Of a stretch of 64,000 nucleotides of DNA, positions 37,897 through 46,928 are shown piece by piece. The translations under genes were made by a program, and so were the position numbers. The notes under the pieces are model-generated. The model did not search any database, had not been told where the DNA came from, and was given only the letters and a program-made list of their open reading frames with translations. The stretch covers positions 3,638,001 to 3,702,000 of the forward strand of contig NZ_CP042593.1 in the NCBI RefSeq assembly GCF_007995155.1. Reading direction: 5' to 3'. Source of the DNA: Cytobacillus dafuensis (lineage in GTDB: Bacteria; Bacillota; Bacilli; Bacillales; Cytobacillaceae). How positions within the stretch are numbered: position 1 is the first letter of the stretch; the number at the start of each line of letters is the position of its first letter.

Positions 37897-38064
37897 ATCT
37901 GTTCCTCCGTAAAATCCTTCTTTTTAAATAACTGGATCAAATATGAGTATCCTCTTACTTTCTCGTGATAATTTATTCTAATCATCCTCTTTTAATATTG
38001 ATCTTTTATTCATCAAAGGCTAGTTTTATTCCTTGTTCTCCCCTCTCATCCCTTATAATAAAAA

Positions 38065-38691
38065 TTATGCCGAAATTTCTTTTTGGATTAGTTTGATGAT
38101 CGTTTCGTAATATGATATATCATGTGGTACAAAGTCATTTTTATCAACATTTTTCTTAAACAAGGTATTCTCGCCAGATTTATTTATTTCGAACCCTTCG
38201 ATAGTAATGACAGATTTTCCCCCTAACCAAAGCTGACAAAAATCAGTAAATTTCGCTTTTACAATTCCTGACACTTCTTCTTTTTGCAACTCAAAGTCAG
38301 AGAATGTATTTTGACTTTTGAATAAAAAAACGTGAGCAATTTCATTATCAATTAATTCAGCTTTAGTCACACTATAATCAATGATTCCTAATGAAATTAA
38401 ATCAGTAAACTCAACTTCTATTCCAAGCTCTTCCTTAATTTCCCGCACTCCGTCATAAATAGTTTCATGAACTAATAAATGGCCAGCTGCAGTAATATCT
38501 AATAGATTTGGATAGTCTTTTTTTTCACTACTTCTAATTTGTAAATAAATAAAGTCAACTTCCTCCTCACGATGAACAAACCAACAGTGAAAGGTTTCAT
38601 GCCAAAGCCCAAGTCTATGTACCTCTTCCCTAACAGCCACACCTATTTGCTCTCTTCGTTGATTAAAGATTTTTAGTATTTCATTCTCCAA
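38065..38691 (-). CDS. NUDIX hydrolase
   Basis: A 208-residue protein of the IPP-isomerase-like NUDIX group. The box reads GHLLVHETIYDGVREIKEELGI; the spacing between the first Glu and REIKEEL is one residue shorter than the canonical pattern, as in some members of this group. N-terminal EEVHRLGLWHETFHCW is also typical of this subfamily. Probable nucleotide diphosphate-type pyrophosphatase; substrate unknown. TTG start with AGGAG 6 bases upstream. It is 45 bases from the next gene in a row of same-strand accessory genes. Confidence 0.82.
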   Translation of the reverse strand: MENEILKIFNQRREQIGVAVREEVHRLGLWHETFHCWFVHREEEVDFIYLQIRSSEKKDYPNLLDITAAGHLLVHETIYDGVREIKEELGIEVEFTDLISLGIIDYSVTKAELIDNEIAHVFLFKSQNTFSDFELQKEEVSGIVKAKFTDFCQLWLGGKSVITIEGFEINKSGENTLFKKNVDKNDFVPHDISYYETIIKLIQKEISA

Positions 38692-38735
38692 TTTCTTCTC
38701 CTACTTCCGTTTCTCTTGAAGCTCTATTTCTATTG

Positions 38736-39284
38736 TCACGATAAATTCATTTCGTTAATTATGCCTTTTTCAATCCCATATTCAAGTAATCTTTCATATG
38801 GATCCCCTTGTAATCCTAATATTTTACAAAATGCAGGTTCTGTTTTATAGCCTTGATGCTTCAGTGTCAGTACTTCTTCCTTTAACTGCGGTGATTCCTG
38901 CATTAATCGATATTCAATTAGCATATGAAGAAAAGCGTTTTGTTTAAGAACAGGCTTAGGCTGACCAAACAACTCAAATTCAAAGCCTTCAAACATAAAA
39001 TTAACCTTAATAACGGGAGAATTTCTTATATTTGTTTGTTTTGATCTAAATTCTGATTTATCTCCATATAATGATTCAACCTTTTTTCCGAACTGATTAA
39101 AATGATGAACTTCCAAAATAATATCTAAATCTGAACCTCCGATATCAATTTCGATTGGAATAGTCCCACAAAGTAAGGGGGTAAAGTCCTCTAAGTCTTT
39201 CATAATGCCTAATGTGGATATAACTTTATAGGCATTTCTCTGTCTCTCATTTCCGACATTTAAATATTCAATCGTTCGAAACAT
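38736..39284 (-). CDS. DUF4269 nucleotidyltransferase-like protein
   Basis: A 182-residue protein with LCGTIPIEIDIGGSDLDIIL (about 38-57), the pattern of DUF4269, where the SDLDI acidic pair resembles the metal-binding motif of nucleotidyltransferase folds. FMFEGFEFELFGQPKPVLKQNAFLHM is also characteristic. Probably acts on a small molecule or RNA; activity is unknown. AAAAAGGAG precedes the ATG. Confidence 0.78.
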   Translation of the reverse strand: MFRTIEYLNVGNERQRNAYKVISTLGIMKDLEDFTPLLCGTIPIEIDIGGSDLDIILEVHHFNQFGKKVESLYGDKSEFRSKQTNIRNSPVIKVNFMFEGFEFELFGQPKPVLKQNAFLHMLIEYRLMQESPQLKEEVLTLKHQGYKTEPAFCKILGLQGDPYERLLEYGIEKGIINEMNLS

Positions 39285-39356
39285 AAAGTCTCCTTTTTCT
39301 ATCTTTCTTAAATCGATGTAGGTCTAGCACTTATTGTATGCATTTTACTTTGTATC

Positions 39357-40844
39357 TTATTTCATATTTGGGCTTCTCCTATGTTTAGTTGCCTGTTCAA
39401 ATGCAAAGGCAATCTTTATCAAAACCCCTTCGCTAAAAGCGGTGCCTGCAAACGTTACTCCAAAAGGTCTACCACTTTCCATATATCCTGCAGGTACAGC
39501 AATGGAAGGATAACCAGCTTTGGCACATAGTGTTGAACCAATATACGAAGGGAAAAGGATCGCATCTAGATCATACTTTTTTAAAGCATAATCAATCCCT
39601 TGTTCTTGTGAAAAATACAAATCTTCTAATTTGGCATTCAAATACTCCGGATTTCTTAATGTATTTGAAAAAGCTTCTCTCATTTCTAATTTATTTTGTC
39701 CGTATTTTAATGCCCTTTCTTCTAACTTTTTATTAAACTCAATTAGTTCCGTAATGGAGTGTACAGGCATGTGTGAAGGCAGTTTGGAGAGATAATTATC
39801 TAAGCTATGCTTTAATTCATAAAGCGATACTCCCCAACTCCATTCTCGATGGAAAGAAGGGATCTCGATATCACAAATGACTTTAGCTCCTTCATCCATG
39901 AGCGTCTGAATCACATTCTTAAATAAGTCTTCATTGTTATCTTCAGAAGTATAATGTTCATTTAAATGATAATATTCTTTAGAAACAGGATTGAATATAC
40001 CTATTCTGGCTCCTCTTAAACCATATCTATCTAAATATTCCGAATAATTATCATGTAACTTTCCTTCACTTTTAAAAGTAACAGGATCATCCTTATCCAC
40101 ACCTGCTAAAGCTTCTAATAATATAGTCGCATCCGTAACTGTTCTAGCAAATGGCCCTGCAGTATCTTGTGAATAGGTAAAGGGAATCAAACCAGTACGG
40201 CTTATTAAACCAACAGTAGGCTTAATCCCGACAACCGAGTTTTGAATCGCCGGACTGAGAATGGAAGCATCGGTCTCTGTTCCTACCGATAATGCGGTGA
40301 AGTTTGCAGCTACCGCTACCGCTGATCCTGAGCTTGATCCACCAACATATAGGTTTGCATCCCCATATGGATTTAACACTTGTCCCCCTCTGGAACTGTA
40401 GCCTGCCCACATTTCAGTTGACATTCCATTTGCTAATTCAGTCATGTTCGTCTTACCTAAAATAACTGCACCTGCTTTCCGAAGCTTCTCTACAAGGAAC
40501 GCGTCATGACTGCTGATATTATTTTCAAGTGCAATGGTTCCAGCACTCGTATGCATAGAATCATTCGTTTCAATATTATCCTTTAACAAGACAGGAATGC
40601 CATGTAATGGTCCTCTAGAACCTTTTGTTTTTCTTTCAGCATCTAATGCTTCAGCAATAAAAATGGCATCAGGATTTATTTCAAGAATGGAATTGATGTT
40701 TGGGCCAGCTTGGTCATACTTTGCTATTCGAAAAAGATAATACATAACTAACTCTTTTGAAGTAATTTCGCCATCTTCCATTGCTGCTTGAATTGCTTGA
40801 ATCGTAAGTTCTTCTTGAAAAAATTCATTAAAAATAATTTCCAT
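39357..40844 (-). CDS. amidase-signature family hydrolase
   Basis: A 495-residue amidase of the GatA/AtzF fold. Ser-cisSer-Lys triad: Lys in GIPVLLKDNIETND, the cis-Ser and nucleophile in VGGSSSGSAVAVAA and TETDASILSPA. The last differs from the usual GGSIRxPA by having DASILSPA, which is common in YdeE/peptide-amidase-like members. Not the GatA of a GatCAB operon, as gatC and gatB are absent here. Substrate unknown. It lies in the accessory block. Confidence 0.85.
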   Translation of the reverse strand: MEIIFNEFFQEELTIQAIQAAMEDGEITSKELVMYYLFRIAKYDQAGPNINSILEINPDAIFIAEALDAERKTKGSRGPLHGIPVLLKDNIETNDSMHTSAGTIALENNISSHDAFLVEKLRKAGAVILGKTNMTELANGMSTEMWAGYSSRGGQVLNPYGDANLYVGGSSSGSAVAVAANFTALSVGTETDASILSPAIQNSVVGIKPTVGLISRTGLIPFTYSQDTAGPFARTVTDATILLEALAGVDKDDPVTFKSEGKLHDNYSEYLDRYGLRGARIGIFNPVSKEYYHLNEHYTSEDNNEDLFKNVIQTLMDEGAKVICDIEIPSFHREWSWGVSLYELKHSLDNYLSKLPSHMPVHSITELIEFNKKLEERALKYGQNKLEMREAFSNTLRNPEYLNAKLEDLYFSQEQGIDYALKKYDLDAILFPSYIGSTLCAKAGYPSIAVPAGYMESGRPFGVTFAGTAFSEGVLIKIAFAFEQATKHRRSPNMK

Positions 40845-40882
40845 CTAATCTCCCCATTAATAAAGATAATTTAAGAAAAATA

Positions 40883-41206
40883 TTAATTGGTTATGTTTTT
40901 TATAGCCAATGAACTATTTATCCAATACGATGAACAATCCTTACTTCTTTCAAGTAACTGATAATCCACTAGATACCTTCTTAATATTGCAAAATCCTTA
41001 TAGAAATTCTTAATAATTTCATTCACTTCTTTTTCAGAGTAAGAACTACCCTCTTCAAACTTTTTTATCAGTTCTAATAAGATAATTACCTTTCGCTTTT
41101 CTTTACTTGGCAATTCTCTCAGTACTCCGTTTTTAATAAAAGCTTCAATCGTCTTTTTCCGTTCTTCTTCAGTAAAATGAAACTTTTCAATGTACATTTG
41201 CGACAC
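40883..41206 (-). CDS. DUF2087 domain protein
   Basis: A 107-residue protein with the DUF2087 pattern: LRELPSKEKRKVIILLELIKKFEEG, YSEKEVNEIIKNFYKDFAILRRYLVDYQLLER and a terminal YW. The fold suggests a winged-helix-like module that in other proteins is fused to an ArsR-type DNA-binding domain; none is fused here. It sits between the APH-like kinase and the amidase. Function unknown. Confidence 0.78.
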   Translation of the reverse strand: MSQMYIEKFHFTEEERKKTIEAFIKNGVLRELPSKEKRKVIILLELIKKFEEGSSYSEKEVNEIIKNFYKDFAILRRYLVDYQLLERSKDCSSYWINSSLAIKNITN

Positions 41207-41248
41207 CCTCTCTTACTGCCCATTTTTGAAAAAATCAGTTAACTAGAC

Positions 41249-42160
41249 TTATAAACTATTCATTATTTCTGTACTTAAATAATCTACACGTTTTAAATAG
41301 TGCTCTCTTTTTTCCACGTCATTAACAAACGAGATGAATAAAATAGAAAGCATTAATGCCGTGTCTAGGCGGTAAATAAATTGAATAGCCTTATCAGTAT
41401 TTTCATCAATACTCATATTGTTATATCCCTTTAAAAATTCGTCTACATGCAGCTCCTCTGTTTCAGCAATTCGCATTAATTCCATAATTGGATTACCGAT
41501 AAAGGCATTATCCCAATCAATAATCGCTTTAATGCTTCCCTTTTCTCCAATTAAGTTCGGTCGTCTAACATCAAGGTGCAATAAACAATTATCAGCTTGT
41601 GATGTGTCCAAAATCGCCTGTAATTCTTTTAAACAAGGAAGAGTAATTTTTGAATTGGTGAGTTCTCTTAGTGTTTGAGCACGATTGATAATTCTATGGG
41701 ATATAATTTGACTTAAAGACTGCTGATGTTGATCAATAATTGACAATCTATCCAATGGAACTTCATGAATCTTAGAAGTAAGTTGACCAATATCAAATGA
41801 GGAAATCGGACTATTATCTCCCGATACGAAATCAGATATTAGAAAGTTTATTTCATTACTTAAATGCAGTTTATGGACTTTAGGGACTGGTAAACTATAC
41901 TTGTGGCAATGTTCAGAAATCTGAGCTTCCTTTTTAAGTGAAATAATTCCACTCGAATGCTTATCCATCATATTCTCTTCAGCTCGCCAAGGTGTTCTAA
42001 CAGCAAGCATCCCTAAATTTTTCTCTCTTATAAGAAAAACAGCATTAATAACTCCGCTGCCGATTAATTTTATCTCTTCAAGCTGCCAGTTCAAATCTTG
42101 GATAATCACTTTTGAAATACTAGCTTTTAATTTTTCAATACTATTTTTTGTTAGAATCAT
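41249..42160 (-). CDS. aminoglycoside phosphotransferase-like kinase
   Basis: A 303-residue protein of the APH/choline-kinase fold. ATP-lobe LIGSGVINAVFLIRE, catalytic loop LLHLDVRRPNLI (HxDxxxxN) and metal-binding IDWDNAFIGNPIMELMRI are intact. Such proteins phosphorylate small hydroxylated compounds; the substrate could be an antibiotic, a sugar or homoserine-like compound and cannot be told. GAGGTC precedes the ATG. Upstream end of the same-strand accessory row. Confidence 0.8.
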   Translation of the reverse strand: MILTKNSIEKLKASISKVIIQDLNWQLEEIKLIGSGVINAVFLIREKNLGMLAVRTPWRAEENMMDKHSSGIISLKKEAQISEHCHKYSLPVPKVHKLHLSNEINFLISDFVSGDNSPISSFDIGQLTSKIHEVPLDRLSIIDQHQQSLSQIISHRIINRAQTLRELTNSKITLPCLKELQAILDTSQADNCLLHLDVRRPNLIGEKGSIKAIIDWDNAFIGNPIMELMRIAETEELHVDEFLKGYNNMSIDENTDKAIQFIYRLDTALMLSILFISFVNDVEKREHYLKRVDYLSTEIMNSL

Positions 42161-42345
42161 TGTTTATGACCTCTTCTAATGTTTCCATTTAATTTGCTTT
42201 ATTTTACCATACATTTTTACATTTTCTCTTACTTTTCCATCTTTTTGCCCCTATATTAACGCTTGCGAGATTGATCTATTTTTTCATAGTTAACATATCT
42301 TGTTCATAATGATTGGTTCCATTTACTTAAAGAATGCAAAAAAAT

Positions 42346-42378
42346 AACCTTCTTCAATCATTTCGATTCAAGAAGGTT
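42346..42378 (-). terminator. terminator after the GHL10 gene
   Basis: AACCTTCTT (42346-42354) and AAGAAGGTT (42370-42378) pair, with an A-tract at 42338-42344 that gives ATTTTTTT on the minus strand. It lies directly after the stop codon of the glycosidase gene. Confidence 0.85.
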
Positions 42379-42385
42379 TTGATAA

Positions 42386-43951
42386 TTATTGTTTTTGTAT
42401 AATTGCCTCAATACTAACTTCACTTTCGTTATGAAGTCGATCAAGTGCGGTTACCACATACGTATAAGTTTCTTCCGCTTTAGTTGTTTGATCAAGAAAA
42501 ACTTGTTCATTTCCTGTTTTTCGAACTGTCTTTACTAAATTTTCTGAGTCCTCAATATTTCCTTTTATATCTCCAGTAAATCGATAAATTGCATAGTATG
42601 TAGAGTCTTGATTTAGTGGATGATCCTCAATAATTAGCTCGATGCCGTCTTCTGTACGATCAGCACTTTTTATACTCGGTGACTGCGGTATAATATTATC
42701 AAGCCATGGCATCGTTGGAATTATGGCTGGCTGCCTATAAAGATCATTACTTAAACGATCTTTTATTCCGAGTGGATTTCGAATTAGATCTTTTAAGCTA
42801 AAATGCATACTACCCATAAATGTATCATATTGACGATTTAAGAGAATTTGCTTTGGATACTCTTCAGCTTTCTTCCATGCTGAACTGGAATCATTATTGA
42901 TCTTATAAGCTGCTTGTCCGATATATAGGTGAACCGGCTTGCCGCTCGTTTCCTTAGCCCACCAATCTAGTAAAATATCATAAGCAGCTGGCTTATAGCT
43001 GATATTCCAATAGATTTGTGGAGTGATATAATCGATATAGCCTTGGCGAATCCATTCTCTTGTATTAGCGTATAAGTCATCGTAATTCGTTACGCCGGCT
43101 GCTGTTTTAGAACCTGTTGAATCAATAGCATTGTTTCGCCATACTCCAAATGGGCTTATTCCAAACTTCACATCAGGCTTTTCTTTTTTGATCGCTTTAT
43201 TTAGATCACGTACCAGCTGATTTACATTATCTCTGCGCCAATCTCCGACCGTTTTAAACTTGCCTTTTCCATACTTTTTAAATTCAGCCGCATCAGGAAA
43301 ATCCTTTCCTTTCACTTTATAAGGATAGAAATAATCATCCATATGAACAGCATCAATATCATAGTTCTTTACTACTTCTAAAATTCCGTCAATAATAAAT
43401 TGTTTTACCTCAGGTATTCCAGGATTATAGTAAAGCTTTCCTCCATAAGAAGCGATCCAATTTTGATGCTTTCGAGCTGGATGGTCAGCGGCTAAGTGTT
43501 TAATATTCGTATGGTTCATCGTAATCCGGTAAGGGTTGAACCATGCATGAAACTCCAGATTACGTTTATGGGCCTCCTCAATCATAAAGGCAAGTGGATC
43601 ATAGCCGGGATTTTTCCCCTGTGTTCCCGTTAAATACTCTGACCACGGACCGTATTTTGAAGGGTAAAATGCATCTGCCGTTGGCTTTATCTGAACAACA
43701 ACCGCATTCATCCCCATTTTCTCAACGTCATCTAGAAGCTTCACGAACTCTTGCTTTTGCTTATCTATTGAAAGTCCTTTTTTTGAAGGCCAATCAATAT
43801 TCGCTACTGTAGCAATCCATACAGCTCGAAGCTCCCGTTTTTGGGACTTAGTTTGTATTTCAGCCTGTCCATCTTTAGGAGATTGAAAGATTAATATCCC
43901 CATTAAGGCAAAAATCAGCAATGACAATGCTGCCTTTTTTAACACCCTCAT
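42386..43951 (-). CDS. secreted family 10-like glycosyl hydrolase (GHL10, YngK-like)
   Basis: A 521-residue exported protein: signal peptide (about 1-31, LKKAALSLLIFALMGILIF), GHL10/DUF187 barrel (about 40-350, with RELRAVWIATVANIDWPSK, GMNAVVVQIKPTADAFYPS, FHAWFNPYRI, HMDDYFYPY with likely acidic catalysts, and ITPQIYWNISY), then a fibronectin III-like C-terminal domain (about 430-520). It resembles B. subtilis YngK. Probably acts on cell-wall or environmental glycans; the substrate is unknown. Single gene with its own terminator. Confidence 0.85.
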   Translation of the reverse strand: MRVLKKAALSLLIFALMGILIFQSPKDGQAEIQTKSQKRELRAVWIATVANIDWPSKKGLSIDKQKQEFVKLLDDVEKMGMNAVVVQIKPTADAFYPSKYGPWSEYLTGTQGKNPGYDPLAFMIEEAHKRNLEFHAWFNPYRITMNHTNIKHLAADHPARKHQNWIASYGGKLYYNPGIPEVKQFIIDGILEVVKNYDIDAVHMDDYFYPYKVKGKDFPDAAEFKKYGKGKFKTVGDWRRDNVNQLVRDLNKAIKKEKPDVKFGISPFGVWRNNAIDSTGSKTAAGVTNYDDLYANTREWIRQGYIDYITPQIYWNISYKPAAYDILLDWWAKETSGKPVHLYIGQAAYKINNDSSSAWKKAEEYPKQILLNRQYDTFMGSMHFSLKDLIRNPLGIKDRLSNDLYRQPAIIPTMPWLDNIIPQSPSIKSADRTEDGIELIIEDHPLNQDSTYYAIYRFTGDIKGNIEDSENLVKTVRKTGNEQVFLDQTTKAEETYTYVVTALDRLHNESEVSIEAIIQKQ

Positions 43952-44089
43952 TAGTTACCCTCCTAATAATTAAAAGAAACTCTATGTATCATTCATTTTC
44001 CTAATTATTAGAAGAATAGTCAAATATTATATTAATGAAACTTATAGATTGTGAGGTTAATTATCTGAATCGTCTTTTAAAAAATAAAT

Positions 44090-44119
44090 AGAGTGCAAAT
44101 CACAAATGATTCGCACTCT
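44090..44119 (-). terminator. argGH terminator
   Basis: AGAGTGCAAATCA (44090-44102) and TGATTCGCACTCT (44107-44119) form a 13-bp stem with one mismatch and a 4-base loop, 12 bases past the argH stop codon, followed on the minus strand by ATTTATTTTTT. Confidence 0.88.
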
Positions 44120-44131
44120 ATATCTCTTTAT

Positions 44132-45514
44132 CTACTTGCTAGTTTTCATCGCTTCCTTCGCCTTTTCGATTGCGGCAGCGACTTGCTTAAAACCTGTTCC
44201 TCCTGCACTATTTCGTCTTTTTACAGCCGTAACAGGATCTAAAACTACGTATATATCTTCTGCAAATAGAGGATTGGCTTCTTTATAGACCTCTAGTGGC
44301 AAATCACCGAGGAAACAGCCTTTTTTCACACAATCTAGCACGAGCTTACCAACAATTTCGTGAGCTTCCCTGAACGGAATGCCTTTATCTGATAAGTAAT
44401 CTGCGAGCTCTGTTGCATTTGAGAAATCAGTTTTTGTTGCCTTTTCCATATGCTGCTTGTTTACAGTCATCGTCTGGATCATGCCAGCAAAGATTTTTAA
44501 AGAGCCTGTTACAGTTTTTACTGTATCAAACATGCCTTCTTTATCTTCTTGCATATCCTTATTGTAAGCTAGAGGCAAGCCTTTTAAAACAGTAAGGAGA
44601 CCCATAAGATTTCCATACACTCGCCCTGTTTTTCCACGAATTAATTCTGCCATATCAGGATTTTTCTTTTGTGGCATGATGCTGCTGCCTGTTGCAAAGC
44701 TATCATCAAGCTCAATAAATTTAAATTCTTGACTGGACCAAAGAATAAATTCCTCACTTAATCTTGACAAATGCATCATTAATATAGAGCTGTCCGATAA
44801 AAACTCCAGGATAAAATCTCTATCGCTCACTGCATCAAGACTATTTTCGTAAATACCTTCAAATCCAAGCAATTCTGCACTTAAATGACGGTCAATTGGA
44901 AATGTGGTTCCTGCCAATGCGCCAGCACCAAGAGGGGATAGATTGATTCTTTTCACACTTTCAATGAAACGCTCTTTATCCCGCTCCAGCATCCAAAAAT
45001 AAGCCATTAAATGATGAGCAAATGAAATCGGCTGTGCCCTTTGAAGATGGGTATAGCCCGGCATAACCGTTTCAATATTCTCCTCAGCTTGTTCTATTAA
45101 TGCTTGCTGCATTTCTCCAATCAGCTCGATAATAACTTGAACCTGATTGCGTAAATATAAGTGCATATCGGTTGCAACCTGATCATTCCGGCTTCGTGCC
45201 GTATGAAGCTTTCCGCCAACAGGACCAACAAGTTCAGTTAAATAGCTTTCTAGATTCAAATGAATATCTTCCAGCTTTACTGAGTAAGTTAGTTCATCGT
45301 TAGATGCTTTTTCCTTTAGTTGTTCAAGGCCGTTTTTTATCTCATCTGCTTCTGTCTCGGAGATGATGCCACACTTCGAAAGCATGGTGACGTGGGCGAT
45401 GCTGCCCTCAATATCCTCCATGACCAATTCCTGGTCAAAGGAAATCGATGCACCGAATTCATCTACCCATTCCTCAGCTGATTTTGTGAATCGGCCGCCC
45501 CATAATTTCTTCAC
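44132..45514 (-). CDS. argH: argininosuccinate lyase
   Basis: Splits argininosuccinate into arginine and fumarate. The GTG at 45514 ([16 protein letters not shown], 460 residues) overlaps the argG stop by 4 bases (GTGA) and has GAAGGTGA upstream; a longer frame would run inside argG. Family motifs: [26 protein letters not shown] and the signature [15 protein letters not shown] with the catalytic Ser loop. Last gene of argGH. Confidence 0.96.
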   Translation of the reverse strand: MKKLWGGRFTKSAEEWVDEFGASISFDQELVMEDIEGSIAHVTMLSKCGIISETEADEIKNGLEQLKEKASNDELTYSVKLEDIHLNLESYLTELVGPVGGKLHTARSRNDQVATDMHLYLRNQVQVIIELIGEMQQALIEQAEENIETVMPGYTHLQRAQPISFAHHLMAYFWMLERDKERFIESVKRINLSPLGAGALAGTTFPIDRHLSAELLGFEGIYENSLDAVSDRDFILEFLSDSSILMMHLSRLSEEFILWSSQEFKFIELDDSFATGSSIMPQKKNPDMAELIRGKTGRVYGNLMGLLTVLKGLPLAYNKDMQEDKEGMFDTVKTVTGSLKIFAGMIQTMTVNKQHMEKATKTDFSNATELADYLSDKGIPFREAHEIVGKLVLDCVKKGCFLGDLPLEVYKEANPLFAEDIYVVLDPVTAVKRRNSAGGTGFKQVAAAIEKAKEAMKTSK

Positions 45515-46719
45515 ACTGTCACCTTCTTGTTTTTCTGAACGATGCTTTGAACCTTTGTTGGTAAGCCCCAAAGCTTAATGAATCCAACCGCTGCATTATG
45601 GTCAAATTCATCCTCAGATGTATACGTGGCAAGCTTTTCATCGTATAAAGAATATGGAGATTTTCTTCCTTCCACAATCGCATGGCCCTTAAACAGCTTT
45701 ACTCTTACTGTTCCTGTTACAAAGGTTTGTGTTTCCTCCAGGAATGCAGCCAAAGCTGTTCTTAAAGGAGAGAACCATAGTCCTTCATAAATTAACTCTG
45801 CAATTTTCTTTTCGATATTTGGTTTGAAATGAGCTACTTCTTTTACTAGTGTTAAATCTTCAAGCTCTTTATGCGCTTTAATTAATGTCATCGCACCTGG
45901 ACATTCATAAACCTCACGTGACTTAATACCAACAAGTCGATTTTCAACATGGTCTATACGTCCCACACCATGCTTGCCAGCAAGGGAGTTCAATTCCAAA
46001 ATAAGCTCTGCTAAAGGATATTGTTTTCCGTTCAAGCTAACAGGAACACCCTTTTCAAATCCAATTTCCACAACATCTGGAGTGTCGGGAGTGTTTTCAA
46101 GACTTGAAGTAAGCTCATACGCTTCTTCTGGAGGCGCAGCCCATGGATCTTCTAAAATTCCACATTCATTGCTTCTTCCCCATAAGTTTTGGTCAATCGA
46201 AAACGGAGAATCTAGATTAATAGGAATTGGAATATTCTTTTGCTTCGCATACTCAATTTCTTCCTCGCGTGACCATCTCCATTCACGTACAGGCGCCAAT
46301 ACTTCTAGCTCTGGATTTAGTGCATGAATAGCAACCTCGAAACGTACTTGGTCGTTTCCTTTCCCAGTACATCCATGGGCTACAGCAACTGCTCCTTCTT
46401 GTTCAGCCACTTCAACTAGTTTCTTCGCAATAAGTGGGCGAGAAAGTGCAGAAACAAGCGGATATACATTTTCATATAATGCATGTGCCTGCAAAGCCAT
46501 TAATGCATATTCATTAGCAAACTCTTCTTTTGCATCAATCACATACGATTGAACTGCCCCAACCGTTAATGCTTTTTGCTGGATAAAATTTAAATCCTTT
46601 CCTTCTCCAACATCTAAACAGCAGGCTACAACGGAATAACCTTGTTCCTCTAACCATTTAATTGCTACTGAAGTATCTAAACCGCCTGAATAGGCAAGAA
46701 CGACTTTTGGATTTGACAT
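45511..46719 (-). CDS. argG: argininosuccinate synthase
   Basis: Joins citrulline and aspartate with ATP hydrolysis. 402 residues; ATP pyrophosphatase motif [16 protein letters not shown], citrulline/aspartate site [15 protein letters not shown], and [17 protein letters not shown] precedes the ATG. Upstream sequence holds ArgR/AhrC-type boxes, so repression by arginine is likely. Confidence 0.96.
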   Translation of the reverse strand: MSNPKVVLAYSGGLDTSVAIKWLEEQGYSVVACCLDVGEGKDLNFIQQKALTVGAVQSYVIDAKEEFANEYALMALQAHALYENVYPLVSALSRPLIAKKLVEVAEQEGAVAVAHGCTGKGNDQVRFEVAIHALNPELEVLAPVREWRWSREEEIEYAKQKNIPIPINLDSPFSIDQNLWGRSNECGILEDPWAAPPEEAYELTSSLENTPDTPDVVEIGFEKGVPVSLNGKQYPLAELILELNSLAGKHGVGRIDHVENRLVGIKSREVYECPGAMTLIKAHKELEDLTLVKEVAHFKPNIEKKIAELIYEGLWFSPLRTALAAFLEETQTFVTGTVRVKLFKGHAIVEGRKSPYSLYDEKLATYTSEDEFDHNAAVGFIKLWGLPTKVQSIVQKNKKVTV

Positions 46720-46740
46720 GATAAAATCCTCCTCTATTTA

Positions 46741-46847
46741 TCGAATAAATATTCATATTTTATTATCTTTATTCATTATACTGTATTATATTATCATAAT
46801 TTAAATGAAAATCAATACTTATTCGTAAAAATGAATAAAAATTAATA
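46741..46847. promoter_or_regulatory. ArgR/AhrC-type boxes in the argG promoter region
   Basis: TCGAATAAATATTCAT (46741-46756) and the pair around TATTCGTAAAAATGAATA (46819-46836) continuing into AATGAATAAAAATTAATA (to 46847) resemble the AhrC box CATGAATAAAAATKCAAK. They bracket a TATAAT/TTGATT-rich promoter region on the minus strand whose exact -10 and -35 I could not fix. In an AT-rich stretch the individual matches are weak, but three in 110 bases at an arginine gene is supportive. Confidence 0.6.
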
Positions 46848-46892
46848 CAGATCCTAAAAAGTATTAGAATTTAACCATCCAGTCAGCAAAAA

Positions 46893-46920
46893 AGCAGAAG
46901 TCCACTGAAGGAATTCTGCT
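46893..46920 (-). terminator. terminator after the serine hydrolase gene
   Basis: AGCAGAA (46893-46899) and TTCTGCT (46914-46920) form a 7-bp stem, and the A-tract at 46888-46893 gives TTTTTT on the minus strand. It lies 8 bases after the stop codon. Confidence 0.75.
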
Positions 46921-46928
46921 ATTTTACT

